Shown here piece by piece: positions 61,462 to 64,000 of a stretch of DNA of 64,000 nt (the stretch's first letter is position 1; each line of letters opens with the position of its first letter). Source of the DNA: Chaenocephalus aceratus (lineage: Eukaryota; Chordata; Actinopteri; Perciformes; Channichthyidae); NCBI GenBank assembly GCA_023974075.1, contig CM043792.1:12071456-12135455 (forward strand), read 5' to 3'. The translations under genes and the position numbers were made by a program. The notes under the pieces are model-generated. The model was not told the DNA's origin. It saw only the letters and a list, made by a program, of their open reading frames with translations, and ran no database searches.

Positions 61462-61992
61462 CCTGATAAAAGGGAAGAATTTTGACAAGAGTCAAAGTTA
61501 GGTTTCATTCTCCGGTACTTTACTCGAGACAGTCAACAAATGCAACACCTTTCAATAGCAAATACAACTTGGCTATTAACACTGTATTTCAATCATGAGA
61601 CTCCTTAATTACCACAATATCATTGATAAGATAATTGACAACATAGCAGAACCCTCACAGAATTATTTAACTAAAATATAAAGACAACATATTACATATA
61701 ACTGTGTGCATACACAATACACAAGATGGCGGCAAATGCGCGCTCCGCAGTGTTTGTTCATGTAACCATGTAGACGTTACACATTCTCGGCTATCACACA
61801 CATCAGCCCAAGCTGATAAAACGTAATAATAACACACTCAATATTGCACACAACTACATTAAAACACTCCTTACACATGTTATGTTATAGTTTGGCCCAA
61901 TTTGTTATGGTTTTGTACTATCTACATACCTGATAAAAGGGAAGAATTTTGACAAGAGTCAAAGTTAGGCTTCATTCTCCGGTACTTTACTC
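61462..61992. repeat. Direct repeats of 64 bp, 467 bp apart
   Basis: 61462-61525 and 61929-61992 share CCTGATAAAAGGGAAGAATT, TTGACAAGAGTCAAAG and TCATTCTCCGGTACTTTACT with one visible difference. Too long for a target duplication; may be a tandem duplication or part of an unrecognised element. Confidence 0.65.
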
Positions 61993-62176
61993 CGGTGAGG
62001 AAAGTACCGCGAAACCCCCCAGATATGTGGGCGGAGACAAGAGCAATCGATCTCCGTCTCCCAGATCAAGGCCATCTAGTCGATCACAGTTTAACAGATC
62101 ACACGTCTCCAAAACAAACACAAACAAGCGCAGACAGAATACCTTCTCATCCTTTCCAAACATCCTACAATTAAAC

Positions 62177-62371
62177 TGTGGTGTTATTGTATATGTGTGT
62201 GTTAGCCAATAGGAGTGAAGCCTTACGGGCACGGTTGATTGACGTCATAGGCAGAGGACATGTTATGGTAACGGGGCATGTGAGCTAGGAGTGTTCTAGC
62301 ATGTGGGCTACCAATAAAGAGACACGTAATTGTGACAGTTGAACTAACGTGTATTATTGAATAACACGACA
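62177..62371 (+). repeat. Gypsy copy 2, 5' LTR
   Basis: 195 bp, TGTGGTGTTATTGTATATGT to AACACGACA, inverted match of both copy 1 LTRs. Confidence 0.92.
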
Positions 62372-62463
62372 TGGTGTCAGAAGTCCTGTCGACAGTACGT
62401 GGAGTGTGACCGGAAAAAGTATTGTTTGGAACCAATTGATGGTGAAAAGGGAAGAAAGAGGAC

Positions 62464-62784
62464 ATGGCAGACGAGAATGCTAACGGAGATGCAGCGCGAC
62501 CCGCGGCGGGACCGAGTGCTACGTTTAGCATCCAGCCACTGGAGCCTTTCGACTTTTCAAGACCGCAGGAATGGGCCAAATGGATACGGCGGTTCGAGAG
62601 ATTTCGCCTGGCAAGTAATCTGAACAGTAGCTCAGAAGAGAATCAAGTCAACACATTGATATACTGCATGGGAGATGAAGCAGATGATATTTTACGTGGA
62701 TTGACTCTCACAGCGGCTCAGAGAGACACTTGTGCGGGATGGCTTTCAAGGCTTCTTCGTTGTCAAGAAAAATGTCATATATGA
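62464..62784 (+). CDS. Gypsy copy 2 gag, N-terminal frame
   Basis: 106 codons: MADENANGDAARPAAGPSAT, then the capsid start FDFSRPQEWAKWIRRFERFR and NTLIYCMGDEADDILRGLTL. The conserved capsid text then switches to the +1 frame at about 62721-62738, so this frame ends early. The same switch is present in copy 1. Confidence 0.8.
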   Translation: MADENANGDAARPAAGPSATFSIQPLEPFDFSRPQEWAKWIRRFERFRLASNLNSSSEENQVNTLIYCMGDEADDILRGLTLTAAQRDTCAGWLSRLLRCQEKCHI

Positions 62785-64000
62785 GCGGGCAAAGTTTAAT
62801 ATGCGCAGACAGGGAGAAGGTGAACCAGTGGACTCGTTCGTCACAGCTCTATATGCACTAGCGGAGCATTGTAGCTACGGAGTGCTACATGATGAACTCA
62901 TTCGAGACAGGCTTGTTGTCGGATTGACGGATAAGCGGCTGTCTGAACGGATGCAACTGGACTCAGACCTTACCTTGGGAAAAGCTATTACCATGGCTCG
63001 GCAGAGTGAAGAGGTGAAACGGCAACAATCTTCTCTGCGAGGTGACGATAGAACTGAGGCATGTGACGCTAAATTAGTGGACAGAGTGTTTAAGAGCAGT
63101 AGCAAATATGCTAAAAACAAAGCTCAATCTGCTAATATCTACCAAGCCAAGCCACAATACTACAATGATGCAAAGTGTTATAACTGTGGTTGTTCTCCTT
63201 CACATGTAAAGACTGAGTGTCCAGCCAAGGATGTAAAATGCCATGCATGTGGGAAAATGGGACATTATCTGCACGTGTGTAAAGCAGCTAAAAGCGTGCA
63301 TGAGATTAATGAAGAAGAGGAAAGCTTGCTCTTCGGCAGCATTGAGGCCGACAATGATCCGTGGATGGCAGACATTGACATTAAACACAAAAGCGTGCAG
63401 TTCAAAATTGACACTGGGGCTGATGTTACAGTCATTCCTCACTCCGTGTTTAAGGAGGTCTATAAGCACAAAGCTCCACCAGCTCTTCAAAAGCCAAGGA
63501 AGCCACTTTGGGGTCCAGGGAAAAATCCTTTAGACGTAGTGGGCTTTGCTAGTATGCTGCTGAAGAAAGGAGAGAGAGAACTTATAGAGGATGTGTATGT
63601 CATTCGACGCTTGCAAACAGCATTGCTCGGGAGGCCTGCCAGTGTAGCGCTGAAGCTAGTGGCACGACTAGACAATGTCACTATGGATACGCTAAAGACT
63701 AATTACCCAACAGTATGCAGTGGTCTTGGAGAGGTGCGGCAGCCATATGCCATTAAGCTGAAACCAGGGGCCCAACCGTTTTCTCTGAAGACGCCTAGAA
63801 GGATTCCACTGCCACTGATGGACAAAGTCAAAAAGGAACTGTCCCGCATGGAAGACCTGGGGGTGATCAGCAGAGTTGAGGAGCCTACAGATTGGTGCGC
63901 TGGCATGGTGGTGGCGCCTAAAAAGACAGGGGCTGTTCGCATATGTGTGGATCTAACTAAACTGAACGAGTCTGTGTGTCGAGAAAAATACATTCTACCT
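62738..64000 (+). CDS. Gypsy copy 2 gag-pol frame, open to window end
   Basis: Open from about 62738 without a stop for 421 codons. Order: rest of capsid (NVIYERAKFNMRRQGEGEPV), two zinc knuckles (CYNCGCSPSHVKTEC; CHACGKMGHYLHVC), aspartic protease (FKIDTGADVTVIPHS, Asp-Thr-Gly at 63410-63418), reverse-transcriptase start (EEPTDWCAGMVVAPKKTGAV, RICVDLTKLNE). There is no start codon before the capsid part, so expression needs the upstream gag start or a frameshift. Confidence 0.88.

Larger units (their letters stand above)
62177..64000 (+). mobile_element. Ty3/Gypsy retrotransposon, copy 2 (runs off window end)
   Basis: 5' LTR 62177-62371, primer site TGGTGTCAGAAGTCC from 62372, gag ATG at 62464, then gag-pol. 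It is the same family as 30325-50040 in the opposite orientation and has no insertions here. The 3' half lies outside the window. Confidence 0.92.

Overview
The window is teleost fish genomic DNA. It has vertebrate-type split genes with GT-AG introns, Rex3 and L1-like LINEs, tRNA-derived SINEs, many hAT-type DNA transposons and fish Ty3/Gypsy elements. Only two host genes are supported. They are convergent (tail to tail) in the first third: a FAM83-family gene on + (four coding exons, 868-7560, 5' end outside the window), best called fam83f because its last exon ends in a CAAX box, and a cytohesin on - (eleven exons, 20715-13433), closest to cytohesin-4. Human FAM83F and CYTH4 both lie on chromosome 22q, which supports both names. 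The first (ATG) and last (C-terminal) cytohesin exons were not found.

From about 20.9 kb onward nearly everything is mobile DNA. At 20.9-26.0 kb there is a 5'-truncated Rex3, a 1.9-kb terminal-inverted-repeat element with internal repeats, and a 2.2-kb foldback palindrome.

The most remarkable region is 28.8-51.8 kb, a nest of elements inserted inside one another that can be resolved from target-site duplications. hAT-like ends (28767 and 51759) enclose a DNA transposon with perfect 40-bp inverted ends (29437-50422). Inside it sits a Ty3/Gypsy retrotransposon on the minus strand (30325-50040, duplication ATTAC). The Gypsy is split twice: by an L1-like LINE on + (31014-38689, 12-bp duplication), which itself carries a hAT-like insert and a BED-finger fragment, and by a 7.4-kb LTR element (41882-49330, duplication CACT). 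The two 593-bp LTRs of that last element look identical, so it is young. In place of a recognisable pol it carries an intronless, frameshifted piece of a host LIM-domain gene of the LIMD1/Ajuba/WTIP family, in the element's sense strand between tRNA-primer site and polypurine tract. This looks like host-gene capture by a retroelement and is the best candidate for something undescribed.

From 51.8 to 62.2 kb there are SINE, LINE and DNA-transposon remains, including two hAT elements side by side that share one target (three copies of CTTTAAAT). At 62177 a second copy of the same Gypsy family starts on +. Its gag carries a frameshift also present in the first copy, followed by an open gag-pol frame that runs off the window end.
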